NCBI RefSeq assembly: GCF_954871325.1
Contig: NC_088775.1
Span: 12,377,561-12,441,560 of the forward strand
Reading direction: 5' to 3'
Source of the DNA: Gordionus sp. m RMFG-2023
Lineage: Eukaryota > Nematomorpha > Gordioida > Chordodea > Parachordodidae
DNA length: 64,000 nt
Part shown: positions 1 to 10,300 of the stretch, piece after piece
Numbering within the stretch: position 1 is the first letter of the stretch
Layout: each line of letters begins with the position of its first letter
The notes under the pieces: model-generated
Database searches by the model: none
The model's input: the letters and a program-made list of their open reading frames with translations, nothing else
Told to the model about the DNA's origin: nothing
Translations under genes and position numbers: made by a program

Positions 1-290
1 CAACATTTATGTACCATTATTTTTAAAGCTAGAATAGGTTCTAGAATATTTTTTATTTCGTCTAATAATTACATTCGACCGGAACCATATTCATACAAAA
101 ACATTTGTAGTTCAGTAGAAAAAATGAATTGTACGACCCTTCATATCCTAATTTACCCAAGATAGACTTTTTTAAAAATACCCAAAGGTCTATTTTAAGA
201 TCAATGAATACCCAACAGCCCTTTTAAGGGCCCCTAAATTTTAACTGAAGTAAACAAGTTTTCCGATTCAATAACGAATATAAATTATTG

Positions 291-565
291 AAAAATAAAA
301 TATTTTTAAAATCTCAAAAATAAAAAAATTGACTAAACTGAGAATTGACATCATAACTTAAAAAATAATGACGGAAACTTAAATTTTTTTTCATGTTATG
401 TTTATATGAGTAAGTTTATACATAATGAGTCAGAAAAATAAAATATTTTTAAAATCCCAAAAATCTAAAATTTTTTGACTAAACTGAGAATTGACATCAT
501 AACTCCAAAAATAATGATGGAAACTTAAAATTTTTTTCATTTTATGATTATATAGCTTGTACCAA
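291..565. repeat. Tandem duplication, period about 143 bp
   Basis: Two head-to-tail copies of an AT-rich unit start near 291 and 434. Both carry the block gactaaactgagaattgac and the same flanking A-rich stretches, with a few differences. An inverted copy of the shared block lies near 7285-7302, on the far side of the LTR element. No coding potential is seen. Confidence 0.75.
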
Positions 566-869
566 ATAAATTAATCCAAAGTAAAGAATTATCTATTATA
601 ATAATCCTCAAAAAACGTCAATTAAATTTAACCAATAGTGTTTTTTTAAAAAATATTTGTCCAATGATAATCATCATAGCAATTTAAGCCAATAGTAATT
701 CCCATGTGATTTATAATATGGCGAAGATAAAATATTCTTTTTCAACAAATTTTATTTAGATAATATTTTTAAAATATTTATTGCTGAACACCAAATTAAA
801 CACTATTTATTTTAGTATATCCAAAGAATAGGCAAACTATTTAAGATACTTAAGAACAAGCCTTAATTA

Positions 870-1165
870 CTCTCAACTATCTTATAGTAGCAGAATAAGC
901 AAAAATTGCTACCATCATTCCAGAGGTATGTGATGCTATATGGAAAACTTTAAAAGATATTCATATGCCAGTTCCAACTAGAGAACATTGTGAGAAGGTA
1001 TTAAATTTAGATATTAATATATTTTTAGATTGCACAAGAATATTTTGAGAAACATGGATTTCCAAAATGTCTTGGCTCATTAGTTGGAAAGCACATAAAA
1101 ATAAAAAGTCCTGCAAAATCTGGAAACCTTTTTTACAATTATATTTTTTTTAGCATAAATAATGT
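870..1165 (+). pseudogene. PIF/Harbinger (HARBI1-like) transposase fragment
   Basis: The plus strand gives a short reading with the hallmarks of HARBI1-type DDE nucleases: a segment like IIPEVCDAIWKTLKDI, then after a short gap GFPKCLGSLVGKHIKIKSP and NLFYNYIFFSI. The family consensus at that place is FPNCIGAIDGKHI..KCP followed by YNYK..FSI. The expected DG of the catalytic motif is not conserved (VG is found), so the copy is probably dead. A 31-nt GT-AG interval (998-1028) separates the two parts and, if removed, keeps the frame, so it may be a tiny intron. Only the middle of the transposase is present; no terminal repeats were found. Confidence 0.65.
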
Positions 1166-1933
1166 ATTTACTAATGTGCCTGTGCCAGGTCTAGGTTTTT
1201 GATAAAAAGCCTAAAAATTTTTAATTTAAATTTAGCCTATTAAACTGTGACTTATTAAAAATATATTGCATTTTTTTTTCTTCTAATGATAATAAATTTC
1301 AATATTGCAAACAAAGTGATTTCCTAAATACACTTAAATGTGGTTTATTTTCATTTAAATAAATAAATTAAATTTTTGGATAAGGCTTGGACAAAATTTT
1401 TTAAACTTATGATGGGCTTGGGTTTGATTTTTTTTTATTAAATATGGAATGGGCCTGCAAATTATTTTTACCGCTGACCTGGGAGGTTGATGAATAAATC
1501 AAGACCCGTGAAGGTCTCTAATTTCAATAACTGAATTATTTCATTTCCCATCTAACTTTATTTAAACTTAAAGGAATGGGCAAATAGATAATCCCTAATA
1601 TAAATCTTTGCAAAATTTTTTTTTGCTGGATTCAAGAAATTGTTGGACACAAGGAAATAAAGTAAGCCATTGTTAAATTATATATGGAGGAAATATTAAT
1701 CCATTTTTTTTATCATAAATAACAAAAAAGACCTTGCCTTAAATTTACATATATATTTTAGGGAGATTTTAAGAACCCGTCATTTTTGACGGGTTATTAA
1801 CTAGTGCTCTTATAATTCATATTTTTTTTAATTAAAAACTAAATTTTTAATATAATACGCCTATCTAACGGAAATATATTTATGATTTTTAAAATTTATT
1901 TCTGTTCTATACATATTTTAAATTTATTAACTA
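1166..1933. other. Intergenic AT-rich DNA with a possible decayed MITE
   Basis: No gene is seen. Between about 1180 and 1535 there are GC-richer patches (gtgccaggtctagg at one end, gacccgtgaaggtctctaat at the other) resembling the ends of the CAGAGACCTGCA hAT MITE family found at 23148, 25460 and 28865, but too decayed to be sure. Confidence 0.35.
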
Positions 1934-3205
1934 TGTAAAAAATAAAATAAAAACAAACAAAAATCCCTTACTCTCCACTCTTCCTATACTTAACCGGTCA
2001 TTTATAACTTCCTTTTGGAGCTAGAATTAATTTCCGATACTTTAAACAAAATATTCTTTATTTAATTTTCAAAGCACAATTTTAAAAAATCTCCAAAAAC
2101 AAATATATATTAATTTTATAATCATATATTTTAAAAAAAAACTAATTTTTATAATCATCAACAATATCAGAATAAAAAATCACGAATAATCTACAAGGAT
2201 TTCAATTATCAAATATCAGGAAAAAAATCTCATAATTTTTTAATAAACTTTTTTTACAATTATATTCAAACACAAAAAATATTTTTTTATCACGTGTTCT
2301 TCATAGGGATGTAAATTTCCCGGGAAACTATATTTCGGGGAAATTTCCTGGGAAATTTGGGAAAAAAACGGGAAAATGGAAATAACGGGGAAAAACGGGA
2401 AACTATCTTTTTTATAATACTTTACAGGTCAATATGATTTTTTTTTATGTTTTATTGAAAATATATAGATTATAAACATTATAATTAAACAAATATAAAT
2501 TATTTTCAACTAATTTGCAATTACTTTACATGTTTCATTTGAAATATTATATATAGACTAAATAATATTTAAACAATTAATTTTGAATAGTTAATTATCT
2601 TCGTTTGAAGATGAAAATGATTCCAGATCAGAGCTTGAAATTCTGGAATCCAGCAATTTGTCATTTTCAGAAATTTACTTTCCCATAAAATGTAGATTGG
2701 CTCTTATATAAACTAATTTTATAAATATTCTCTATTAACATAACTTAAAATTTCATATATTATTTATAAATTTCATTGGTATTTATTTATAATATAAATA
2801 TACTTTTCAGACTAGCTATTTAATTTTAACAAGTATCTTCTAAAATTTTGCAAATGTAAATAGGGAAATTGACATAATTCAAAAACAAAACACAATTATA
2901 ATTTATGATATGAACCACGAGGAAAAAATGATTTTATAAAATCAAATAAAAATGTATTTATTTTATCATAAGATCATTTTCAAAATTGGGAAACTGTTAA
3001 TGTTATAAAAATCATGTTGATTTAGGCAAAAAAACCTATTATAAAAATTGGGGAAACTATAGGGGAAATTTCCGGGAAATTTCAAAATTTCCCCTGTCTT
3101 ACATCCCTAGTTCTTCAATATTAATTATAATCCAATCAACCTTATTTATTTTGGTTGATTGGCATTATGCAAAATTAATATAAATTTGTATATAAAAATA
3201 CGACA
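1934..3205 (-). repeat. Left LTR (3' LTR of the minus-strand element), interrupted by a hAT MITE
   Basis: About 465 bp of LTR are split by an 806-bp insertion at 2304-3109. Sequence on both sides matches the right LTR at 6696-7144, which shows the uninterrupted site. Confidence 0.88.
2304..3109. mobile_element. hAT-type MITE (TAGGGATGTAA family) inside the left LTR
   Basis: Inverted ends TAGGGATGTAAATTTCCC and its complement bound 806 bp. A perfect 8-bp target duplication, gttcttca, flanks it at 2296-2303 and 3110-3117, as expected for hAT. The ends are rich in gggaaa motifs and the middle is AT-rich. A short acidic reading near 2600-2660 could be a leftover of a transposase C-terminal region, but no full gene is present. 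The empty site is preserved at about 7055-7062 in the other LTR, so the MITE landed after the retrotransposon integrated. Confidence 0.9.
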
Positions 3206-3349
3206 TGCCACCCCTTATGGGCCAATGGCATGCCTACAAATTAAAAAAAAAATATATATCATATTTACTATATACAATAGATGATGTTACCCAAATACGA
3301 GAAAATTTTTTTTTTAATACTATGCCTCTTGATTATTAAAGACATCCCT

Positions 3350-3884
3350 AGAATAATGAATATTTATTGTCCTCCAAAGGTAGGTTATATGGACACCATC
3401 ATATAACTTGCTAGAATAGTACTCGGCTAATATGAATTCTCATTACAACAATAGAATACTGAATATTCATGGTCCTACAAAGGTATGCTATAGGGATATC
3501 ATATATGGTTAAGACTGTAATCTGCTAATACGAATTCCCCATCCTATCATATTCATAGCATGCGAAGGTTTGATCTTCAATTGCCTACATCTACGTCCTA
3601 TGTGTGTCATCATGGATCATTAGGGGTATCGATGGTCATCAGGTGATTGTGGGCTTGATTTGAATACTTAAAACGACGCAAATTTTTTTTTTTTGTGATT
3701 GGAGAAGGAGTAAATTCAGTATAAAAAGAAAATAAAATTTATTTTATGTTCTCTTTTTTTAAAATATAATTTTCAAATTACAATTTTGGGGAATTTAAAA
3801 AAAAATAATTAAACTGGTTCTCTTTTTTTTAAATATAATTTTCAAATTACAATTTTGGGGAATTTAAAAAAAAAATAATTAAAC
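3350..3884. repeat. Internal direct repeats in the LTR element
   Basis: Two imperfect copies of an approximately 105-bp unit start near 3358 and 3463. Further on, a nearly exact 68-69-bp tandem duplication spans 3748-3815 and 3817-3884. They lie in the untranslated part of the element, between the purine run and the protease region. Confidence 0.7.
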
Positions 3885-4979
3885 AAATTATGCCATATTC
3901 TCTCCATAAACATTAATTACATTATGGAACCTCTCTTCTCGCTGCCTGGCAAAGATAACAAAAATAAACAAGGAATATTAAAAATGTAATTTAAAAGGGG
4001 GGAAAAGATTTAAAAAAAATAAAACACACAATCCATGTACAGTACCATCCCACATTCCCACAATATATCTTACATTTTTCTTCTCTTTTTGCAGCTTGCC
4101 CAGATCAAGGCATCCCACAAGGATATAATAAAAAGCGAAAAATCACAAAATAAAAACATACCTTATCACCTAAACAACAATTAAAATCTTCTCCTTTTAA
4201 ATGACCCGGCCAAAGATAGGAGTTCATTGTACACGAACTCTTCAATATACATTTTTATTTATTACGAAACAAACATTACCAATATATAAATTTAAAAAAA
4301 TATAAAAAAAACAGGTGCACGCTCTTATCTCACATTACAACAAAAATATTTCTCCCCTTTCACTTTCTTCTTGCGGCTTGCCAAAGATGAAAAATAACCA
4401 CAAATATGTAATAAAAATACCAAAACGGTTTCTCTAACTCAATACATGATTCCCTTTTAACCATTAACAATATAAGATTCATCAACTTTCCATTTTAATC
4501 TTACATTATATATTTCAACTCTTATTTATGACTAACAACTGGTAACCTCAATGAATACCAACTTTTGCCATGAAAAACATGCAAAAATTAAAACCAATAA
4601 ACTTGCATTTTATCAGCAACCACACTATCATCGTGTAATAATAAATAAACCAAAACAAAAAGATTACCAACAGTTCACGTACATTTTAATTCCCGATTAT
4701 TCTTTATTTTTACATAACAGTTACCCCGCAACTCCTCATAATCACGGAACACTTTTGGTGCCTATTAAGAGTATCTTTCCCATTAATTTCTCCAAATTAT
4801 ATATATAGCACATAATTACCCTTTCACCCCGGTTACTCCCTGGGTTTTACTGTTGTCGTCAACTATTAATTCAATAGAAAGTATAGACATCTCAGAATTA
4901 CAGGTTGAATTCCTTTCTTTTACAGTTGAATCCGTCCCTTCTATTTCATAAATTTTATCTCGAACATTATTAGCCATCC

Positions 4980-6470
4980 TCATGTTCTTAGTTTAATTTG
5001 TAGCCTCCGGTATTGCAAAAATATTCCAAAAGTTATTAAAGGAACCCAACTGAACAATCCAACTCCACCCCATAATGGTTTCCACACTTTCCTTCACCAC
5101 CCATAAATCCAGGAAAAAGATTACATCATTAATATTAACCCCCAATTTGGCCTTTCCCAACATGGCAACTTCCGACCCATCAAATTGCCTGACGCACATA
5201 GCCTCTTTTTCAAGTTTACCCCCAGGCCAATACTTGTAAAAATTCTACTGAGACATTAGAGAAATACTAGCCCCGGTGTCAAACAGCATCTCTATATTCA
5301 TATGGTCAATTTTCAAGTTAACCCTCGGACACGAACATGGTCCATTTAATCTCTCCGTCATTAAAATATCATATGTTTTAATGAGAGAGCCCGTGTTTAT
5401 TTTAACTGAAATAACAATTCCATTAGAATCCACATTATCCCCTAAATTCAACTCGGAATTTAGCGGCCTTTTACTGACAATTATATTTTTTTTACCAAGA
5501 TATCTGGGACATTTCTCCCAACTAAACTTTCTGACATCCCTTCTAAGGGAATAACCGACAATATTTCTCGGATATTGTTCCCACTTGAACTGATTAACCT
5601 CCTTTCCATGGGGATAACTAGCATGACTACTTATTTTTATTTTATCACTCCCATTATCACGACTAAGATTGTCATATATTTTGTTATAAAAATTTTTCCT
5701 ATTTCACGAAACCCCTACCCATATATGATTAACTTTGCAATCATATAGTCAATGCAAATTGTGAGACATTTCTATACAATTCATGGCCACATGTCCTGAC
5801 CTTTGACACTTTAAACATAATCGGGATCCGTCCACACTGACCATTTTTACATTCGCCTTTCCTACTTCAAATTTCTTTCACGGAAATCCATCTTTAAACC
5901 TTTTCTCTGGGACCCCGCAAGTATCCCTTTTGTGTCCCCTCCACCTGCAACGATTACAAATGATAATCTCTTCAAATCTTTTGTTTACTGCCACTCCATT
6001 ATTTTCTTAGTAACTATTTTTCCAATTATTATTATTTCGCTCACATACAAGGCACCTCACAGAATTTCTGTTCAACCTCATCAACGCATTGATGACCTCT
6101 TTCACTTTTCGTCCTGGAGGATCTTCCCGGACCTCTCCAAACCATTCCCAGCCTTGATTTCATCTAAAACATCTTTTAGACTACTTTCTAAGTCTGCTAC
6201 TTTTTTAACATAAACAGCCAACACCGGAGTGTCCTTAAAATTACAATACATTTTTGCCAGTACCGCAGTACCCCTTTTCACTAAGTATTTCAATACAATT
6301 ATCAATAAATACACAATTACCAATAGCCCAATAGTAATCAACTGCTTACCTAAATCCAATTCATAAGTTCTTATGCAAAACTTTATAACCCAAATCCTTA
6401 TAAAAGAGAACCTTATCACCAAAACTATGATCCCCATCATGTCTAAAAAAATAAACCATTTTCTCATAAA
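4980..6470 (-). mobile_element. gag and protease region of the LTR element (fossil)
   Basis: Read on minus, from right to left: a gag-like reading (about 6100-6470), two CCHC zinc-knuckle motifs (about 5890-5950 and 5770-5830), then a retropepsin-like segment with DTGAS and a downstream LGK..G..I stretch (about 5000-5450). The family is Ty3-like by this order. The region is broken and not expected to make protein. Confidence 0.7.
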
Positions 6471-6695
6471 TTTTTAATTAAGATCACCGCCCAATTAATT
6501 CAAATCAAATAAAAATGTTTATATCAAAAGAATATATGAATATTATGGCCAAAAAAATTCACAATTAAATACGCATTTAGTGTTAGTACTACTGCGTTGC
6601 CAAAAATTTATCAGATAAAATATATATCAACAAAAATTTTGTTTTACCTTTAAAACCGAATCACTCCAATCTTCCGATCCGCGTCACGACACCAC

Positions 6696-7144
6696 TGTAA
6701 AAAAATAAATATAAAAATAAACAAAAATCCCTTACTCTCCACCTTTCCTATACTTAACCGGTAATTTATAACTGTTCCTTTTGGAGCTAGAATTAATTTC
6801 CGATACTTTAAACAAAATATTCTTTATTAGTAATTTTCAAAGCACAATTTTAAAAAATCTCCAAAAACAAATATATATTAATTTTATAAAAAAAATTAAT
6901 TTTTATTATCATCAGCAATATCAGAATAAATAATCACGAATAATCTACAAGACTTTCAATAATCAAAATATATCAGGAAAAAAATCTCATAATTTTTAAA
7001 AATGTTTTATTACAATTATTTTCAAACACGAAAAATATTTTTTTATCACGTGTTCTTCAATATTAGTTATAATCTAATCAATCTTTATTTTGGTTGATTG
7101 GCATTATGCAAAATTAATATAAATTTGTATATAAAAATACGACA
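6696..7144 (-). repeat. Right LTR (5' LTR of the minus-strand element)
   Basis: This 449-bp repeat is the uninterrupted partner of 1934-3205. It contains the site into which the hAT MITE inserted in the left copy. Confidence 0.88.
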
Positions 7145-7336
7145 GACTACAATTTCTTCTATATTCTATTTTATTTATTTAGATAAAATTAATTATGGAT
7201 AAATTTGATTTACATAATAAAAACATTTTATTTATATTTTTAAAATAAAATTGATAGGCTATAAAATAAAAATAAATGTTACCTGTCAATTCTCAGTTTA
7301 GTTACACCGTGGTTGGTTTCCATCTATTCATTAAAA

Positions 7337-7369
7337 ATGCGAGAATTCTTACTTTTTGTTTTATTTAAG
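7337..7369 (+). CDS. GLB1: GLB1 exon 1, start of signal peptide
   Basis: ATG followed by codons for [11 protein letters not shown] ends at a GTAACA donor in phase 0. Exon 2 begins in phase 0 after the AG at 8258-8259 and adds VYLVQS before the conserved mature sequence. The combined N-terminus is short and hydrophobic, as a signal peptide should be, but the lysine in the middle is unusual. The choice rests on phase and hydrophobicity alone; a different upstream exon remains possible. Confidence 0.5.
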
Positions 7370-10300
7370 GTAACATTAAATTTAAACTATTATAGATGCT
7401 TTACATATAATTAGAATTTATTGTGAAGACAAAATGAATATTTTTATATAGATATATTTGTAATTTGTCAGATACAATTGAACTGATTAGACAGTTGCTT
7501 TAGTTAATTAAAACAATACTAAAAAAATATATAACTTAATTAATATAAAAATTATATATATAAATCCATTTTATTTCAATGAATTGATTATTTTTTTAAA
7601 ATTAAATATGTTCTCCATGATATGGTTTGACATTTTTTAATAAATTGTTTGTATGAAGTTATTTTGATTATTAAATAGGATGCATACCATTTGTTTATAT
7701 AATCAGCAAATATTATGCTAAGGCCTTAATTTTAAATTTATTTAATTTGAACTGATTCATTTACTCTTACATTTAAATTTTTACCTTTAAAACAACTTAG
7801 AAATTTAGAAATATATGATTTCAAAATATAACTTTATAATTTTAATCACCTTTAACAATTAGGGCAATATTTAGCAATGTTTATAAAAAAATTTTTTGAT
7901 TGAGTAAATATTTGTTAAATTATTTGTATTAAACTCAGTCATTTTAGCCCAAAAATTAAGTTTGACTTATCTCAATATGTAGATTGGATCTACTATTTAG
8001 ATGAATTTCAAAATATTATAATACCTAGAATTGTTAAAAAGCCTGATTTGGCCCAATTTTAAAAATGACACAAGATTTTAGCCATAATAATTTTATATCA
8101 GCCTAGGTAGAAAGGTTTGGAGACCTCTATTTGCCAAACTATAGGCTTAAATTGTATTATTTTGGCTAAAATCTTAGTCATTTTAAAAAATTGAACTTTT
8201 AAAAGCCCTAATTACCCAATAAATTTTTATATCTTATATAATATAATAAAAAATGCAAGGTTTATTTAGTGCAATCAGAGCTGACCCCATCTCGTTCCTT
8301 CATTATAGATTATGAAAATAATCAGTTTTTGAAAGATGGACAACCTTTCAGATATATATCTGGGACCATGCATTACTTTAGAGTTCCTAATGAGTATTGG
8401 GAAGACAGGTTGCTCAAGCTCAAATATCTTGGACTTGATACTGTTCAAACGTAATATACCTTTTTTTAAATTAAAAACGGTTAAATATATTATTAATGGC
8501 AGATTTTTTTTATCTCAAATATATTCCTCCCCCCCCCCCCCTCTAAGTATGAAAGCTTTAAAAATTAAACATTATTGAACCTTTATTTTTTAATTATAAT
8601 TTATAAAGGTATGCAAAAAAAATAACATTTTTATTTTAACTTCACTCATGGCACATTAGAGATGGGTTAAGAAAAAGTATTAAGGCTATTTGGTAAAGTC
8701 TTAGGCAAAAGCAACAAAAATTTGTTTACTCCCCCCCCCCCCCCCTCCCCTTCCCAATGATAAAACTATTAAGCTCATACATTAATTATAAATTAAATAT
8801 ATAAGTTTATATAATCATATCTTATTTTTTATTATAAACTCAATTATATTTGCAAACTTGGTGAAAATTGGCACACTTGACCTCATACCAGAGGCAAAGG
8901 GTTGAATATTAACACTCAACTTATTGAAATAGGGCTGAACTAAAAAAAACCATGGAGGTAGGACTGACTTATACTATTGTATTGATATTTATTCTGGTTT
9001 CAAACTATTTTATTGGTTTAAACATTTTCCCATTATTGTAATGGTATTGATTTATTTTGGTGTTAATCTTAGTTTTATAATCAATATACAACTTAAAATA
9101 TAAAATTATTTTTTAATGAAACAATTCATAAAATATGAATGATTCTGATATGATATTTTTAAAAATTGTTACAACACTAATTAAATTCATAGTATTTTTA
9201 CACTCATTTAAGAATTAATAAACACTTGGCACTATTTAAAAGAACACTTATATTCTTAGGCTTCCGATTCTATATAAAAATCACAGCCATTTTTATTTTA
9301 AAGGTAATAAAATACCTTATTAGCCAAAAAAACAAAAGGAATTAAAATTAGCAATAATAATAGGTTAAAAAATCTCGCTTAGCCTTAATTTGGCTTAATC
9401 TAATAATCGATTAAACCCACGCATAAAAAATCGGGTAGGTTTAATTAGGCTTAGCCTAAAAATCGGCTTAAACTAGTTAGGCATCGGCTAAGGAGCTCGG
9501 CTAATCTTCCATTAGCAAATAAAATAATTTTAATAAAATGGATAAAATTTTAGGCTAGGCTTATCATGCGTAAGGATGGTGGGTGATTAGCTGAGCTCCT
9601 TAGACTCTTAATTTTTGACAAATTTTTAGCCGATTTTTAGGCTAATATAGTTAGGCTTGATTTTTTACCTAAAAACTCGGCTAAGCCGTTTTGACGTTGG
9701 CTAAAATTAGCCTATTGCAATACTAATCAGCAGAATAAATGAAGGGACACGCGACAGCTATGATTAAAATGGTGGTCTATTAATCCAATCCTGGTATCCC
9801 GTATTTTCTATATATGTTTAATGAGTCATCTAAATGTTATCTCGATGAATCACGAATGAAAAAGAAAATCAGGCGTTCCTTTATATTTTGTTTATTTATT
9901 GAGATAATTATTTTATTTACATTTTGTTCAAATTTGTTTGTTTTCTTCAAATGATTGTGTGCGTTAATTTTTGGCATAGAATTATAATGACATATTAATA
10001 GCTGACCTAGTTTACTTTTTAATCGCAGTTTTTTTTCATCTTAGTAATGTAATATATTTTTTTATTAATCCTGCTAGAAAATCTATATTTTCTTAATATT
10101 CGTTGATTCAAATCAAAAAAATATTAAATATGATTAAAATTTGAAAACTCTTAAAGGACTGAATAGGTAGACGATAAAAAATAATAAATAAAATTCGTTA
10201 AAAATATTCTAGACAGATGGTAAATTATAAGATCTGGACATCAAAATTTGATAAGTTGGTTGGTTATAAAACATATGGTGCCCAAAAAATATTAAAATAT

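Larger units (their letters stand above)
1934..7144 (-). mobile_element. LTR retrotransposon fossil, Ty3-like, minus orientation
   Basis: The element is bounded by two long terminal repeats (1934-3205 and 6696-7144) that begin and end TGT...ACA. Flanking 5-mers are aacta on the left and gacta on the right, a likely target duplication. Next to the right LTR, read on the minus strand, is a TGG-starting primer-binding-like site; next to the left LTR is a short purine run suited to a polypurine tract. The interior on the minus strand keeps gag with two CCHC zinc knuckles (about 5770-5950) and an aspartic protease with a DTG motif (about 5000-5450). No reverse transcriptase or integrase was recognised in 3206-4980, so the copy is defective and probably depended on other copies. 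The LTRs are similar enough to suggest modest age. It is broken in several places. Confidence 0.85.
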
